Below are positions 14,251 through 15,815 of a stretch of 15,815 nucleotides of DNA, piece by piece. The DNA is from GCA-2719315 sp964448645 (lineage in GTDB: Bacteria > Bacteroidota > Bacteroidia > Flavobacteriales > Flavobacteriaceae). Both the position numbers and the translations under genes were made by a program. Position 1 is the stretch's first letter; every line of letters begins with the position of its first letter. Under the pieces are notes generated by a model that did no database searches, was not told where the DNA came from, and saw only the letters and a list, made by a program, of their open reading frames with translations. The stretch lies in the NCBI GenBank assembly GCA_964448645.1, contig CAYUZY010000040.1:1-15815 (forward strand), written 5' to 3'.

Positions 14251-14940
14251 TTAATTCCATGATTTAACATTTCTTACCGTAACTGTCCCTAAATAATCAG
14301 ATGTAGGGGCTGTTTTTTTCTGAAACTTAACAAAAGCCGCTTGTTCTTTTTCATTTTTTGGACCCCATGATAATGCGGAACCATAATCCTTATGAGTTGT
14401 ATATATATAGTGAGACTCTCCATCTGGACTTGATCCTTGAGAAATTCGACCAATAGACAGATAACCTTCTTGTGGAAATGACCTAGTTAAAGAAATAAAT
14501 TCATTCATAAAAACTTCAGGATCTTTTACATTCCATTGCCATAGCTGAGCTATTGGATAATTGCCTTTATCCAAATTCATTCTCATTAAAGTTGAACCAG
14601 ATGTTATAGAAGTAATTTTTGAGAATTTTAACATATTTTGATTATACTGCATGTATATTGATCCAGAGCGAAGTTCTCTAAGTTTAGCAAGATCTTCTGC
14701 AGATCCAGCAAAAGTTAAAAAATGAGTAGCTTCATATCCTTCTGGCTTAAACATAAGAGCGTCAAGAGATATTGCTACTCCTTTTGGTTTCTCAATACTT
14801 GTATAAAACCCTTCTACAAGTTCTAAAACAAAGTTTGAACTTCCTTGATTAACTTTTAACCCAACTTGTTCCCAAACGATATTTTGGGCTGAAAGACTAA
14901 AAGAGACTAATAATAAAAATATAAATATAATCTTCTTCAT
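14251..14940 (-). CDS. Secreted protein of unknown function, two-domain
   Basis: No family name is recognised. The 229-residue protein has a clear signal peptide (MKKIIFIFLLLVSFSLSAQ). The mature part looks like two related halves of ~65 residues. The first (about 23-87) ends with PEGYEATHFLTFAGSAEDLAKL and the second (about 131-193) with DGESHYIYTTHKDYGSALSW. Both have a helix-forming segment, a G-[VY]-x-[IS] strand and a [TS]H-[FY] strand. This suggests a duplicated alpha/beta, ferredoxin-like or ABM-type (antibiotic biosynthesis monooxygenase) fold. No catalytic residue can be named. Its upstream neighbour at 15011 has the same architecture, and both are read toward the terminator at 14196-14225, so they are probably made and used together in the periplasm or outside the cell. 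Confidence 0.75.
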   Translation of the reverse strand: MKKIIFIFLLLVSFSLSAQNIVWEQVGLKVNQGSSNFVLELVEGFYTSIEKPKGVAISLDALMFKPEGYEATHFLTFAGSAEDLAKLRELRSGSIYMQYNQNMLKFSKITSITSGSTLMRMNLDKGNYPIAQLWQWNVKDPEVFMNEFISLTRSFPQEGYLSIGRISQGSSPDGESHYIYTTHKDYGSALSWGPKNEKEQAAFVKFQKKTAPTSDYLGTVTVRNVKSWN

Positions 14941-15010
14941 TGTAAATTGTTTTTTAATAAATAATGTTTATAATTTAAAGAAATCTTTTGAATATAATGA
15001 AAGTTAAATT

Positions 15011-15751
15011 TTATTTATTCAAAAAAATAAATTTCTTTAACACGACATTATCTGTCAAATCTCTCAATTTCATCATATTTTGATATGATTTAGAGGCATT
15101 TGTTGATGGTCCAGAAGTTCTTTTTAAAAAATCTGAATATTTATCATACCAATCAACTGTAAAATGAGTCCAAGACATATTTGTTCCATATCTGTCAATT
15201 CTTTTTGCTAAAGACCATCCTTTTCTAATTGAATTATTTGGAATAGATTTAGTTAATGCCATTTCTAAATCCTCATAAGATTTATATTTACCATGTTTAG
15301 CTTTCATAAAATTTACAACAGCAATATCAGGATATGTAGTTACACCATTTTGAAGAACTTCAGCAACATTTACAATTTGAGTTTCAAAAATAATTTTTCT
15401 GTTTTTATTATTTTTTTCGCCCCAATCTTTTAGTTCATCCTCTGTCAAATCTGGAAAAATTTCTGTCCATTTTTTAGGGGTATAATCTTCATCTACTATA
15501 TCTAAATCATAAATAGATACAGCGACATGAGTAAATGGTGTTTGGGAACCATTAAGAACCTTCCAAACATGCCATCCTAAAATTCTTCCATCATCTATAT
15601 AGTTTTGATTGACTTTTTGAAATTTAGTCTTTAAGTTTTGGTCATAATCATTAATGTTTTCTGCTTTAATAAAAGCAAAATCTAAAGTTATCTTCTGAGA
15701 AAACCCTATAAAAACAAAAAACAATAATAAACAAGTAAAAATTTTTTTCAT
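15011..15751 (-). CDS. Secreted protein of unknown function with internal duplication
   Basis: No family name is recognised. The 246-residue protein starts with a signal peptide (MKKIFTCLLLFFVFIGFSQ). Two ~65-residue halves can be aligned by eye: residues 21-86 and 142-210. Shared points are F-[IM]-KA, an I-[LR]-x-GW strand (GRILGWHVWKV and IRKGWSLAKRI), and TH-x-[AT]-V with a following YD (FTHVAVSIYD and WTHFTVDWYD). A duplicated ferredoxin-like or ABM-type domain is the best guess. An acidic linker at about 87-135 separates the halves. It is 70 bp upstream of the similar gene at 14251, in the same direction, and no terminator separates them. Its promoter must lie in or beyond 15752-15815, where no TAnnTTTG match was found. 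Confidence 0.78.
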   Translation of the reverse strand: MKKIFTCLLLFFVFIGFSQKITLDFAFIKAENINDYDQNLKTKFQKVNQNYIDDGRILGWHVWKVLNGSQTPFTHVAVSIYDLDIVDEDYTPKKWTEIFPDLTEDELKDWGEKNNKNRKIIFETQIVNVAEVLQNGVTTYPDIAVVNFMKAKHGKYKSYEDLEMALTKSIPNNSIRKGWSLAKRIDRYGTNMSWTHFTVDWYDKYSDFLKRTSGPSTNASKSYQNMMKLRDLTDNVVLKKFIFLNK

Positions 15752-15815
15752 TTTAAATTTATTTATAATTAATATAATCCCAATGTAATAAAAAATGTAA
15801 ATAAATAAAAAAAAA

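Noticed and set aside
15752..15815. Promoter or structured RNA at the right edge
   Set aside because: The stretch is almost only A and T, without a TAnnTTTG match or hairpin that I could support.

Overview
The window reads as a chromosomal segment of a low-GC, gene-dense marine-type flavobacterium (Bacteroidota, Flavobacteriia). The evidence is the very AT-rich sequence, promoter elements of the Bacteroidota form TAnnTTTG, the absence of obvious Shine-Dalgarno sequences, lipoproteins and secreted proteins typical of the phylum, a T9SS-sorting-like domain, and carotenoid genes. Genes are packed tightly. All five convergent gene pairs end within 3 bp of each other or overlap. No insertion sequence, prophage, CRISPR array or defence island was seen.

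Layout. (1) 2-936, + strand: the 3' end of a transketolase C-terminal subunit, then an outer-membrane beta-barrel protein. (2) 933-1697, - strand: a lipoprotein FKBP prolyl isomerase with a calcium-type acidic tail. (3) 1766-2462, + strand: a very short S4-domain RNA-binding protein and a PyrR-like phosphoribosyltransferase, convergent with shikimate kinase (aroK, - strand). (4) 3066-3232: tRNA-Lys(TTT) and tRNA-Leu(GAG). (5) 3289-4581, + strand: crtB and crtZ, carotenoid synthesis. (6) 4585 to about 6925, - strand: a SurA-like parvulin and its partner lipoprotein, for outer-membrane protein folding. (7) 6940-7263, + strand: a small secreted T9SS-sorting-like domain protein. (8) 7265-10268, - strand: guaB, an HMG-CoA-lyase-like gene and a LysE-family exporter, the last two overlapping by ATGA. 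(9) 10326-12132, + strand: a DUF3050 protein and a secreted M28 peptidase. (10) 12134-14149, - strand: a sterol-desaturase-family membrane hydroxylase, a DUF411 lipoprotein and a propeller-like protein with a glycine-rich tail. (11) 14203-15751, - strand: two secreted proteins of unknown function with related two-domain architecture, closed by a strong intrinsic terminator.

Most genes are housekeeping or envelope functions. FKBP, SurA and the SurA-partner lipoprotein suggest an emphasis on periplasmic folding. crtB and crtZ give part of a zeaxanthin-type pathway; the genes for GGPP synthase, phytoene desaturase and lycopene cyclase are not in the window. No clearly new multi-gene system was found. 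The best leads are the pair of secreted duplicated-domain proteins at the right end, the two palindromes in front of guaB, the glycine-rich tail on the propeller-like protein and the S4 protein reduced to little more than its core domain.
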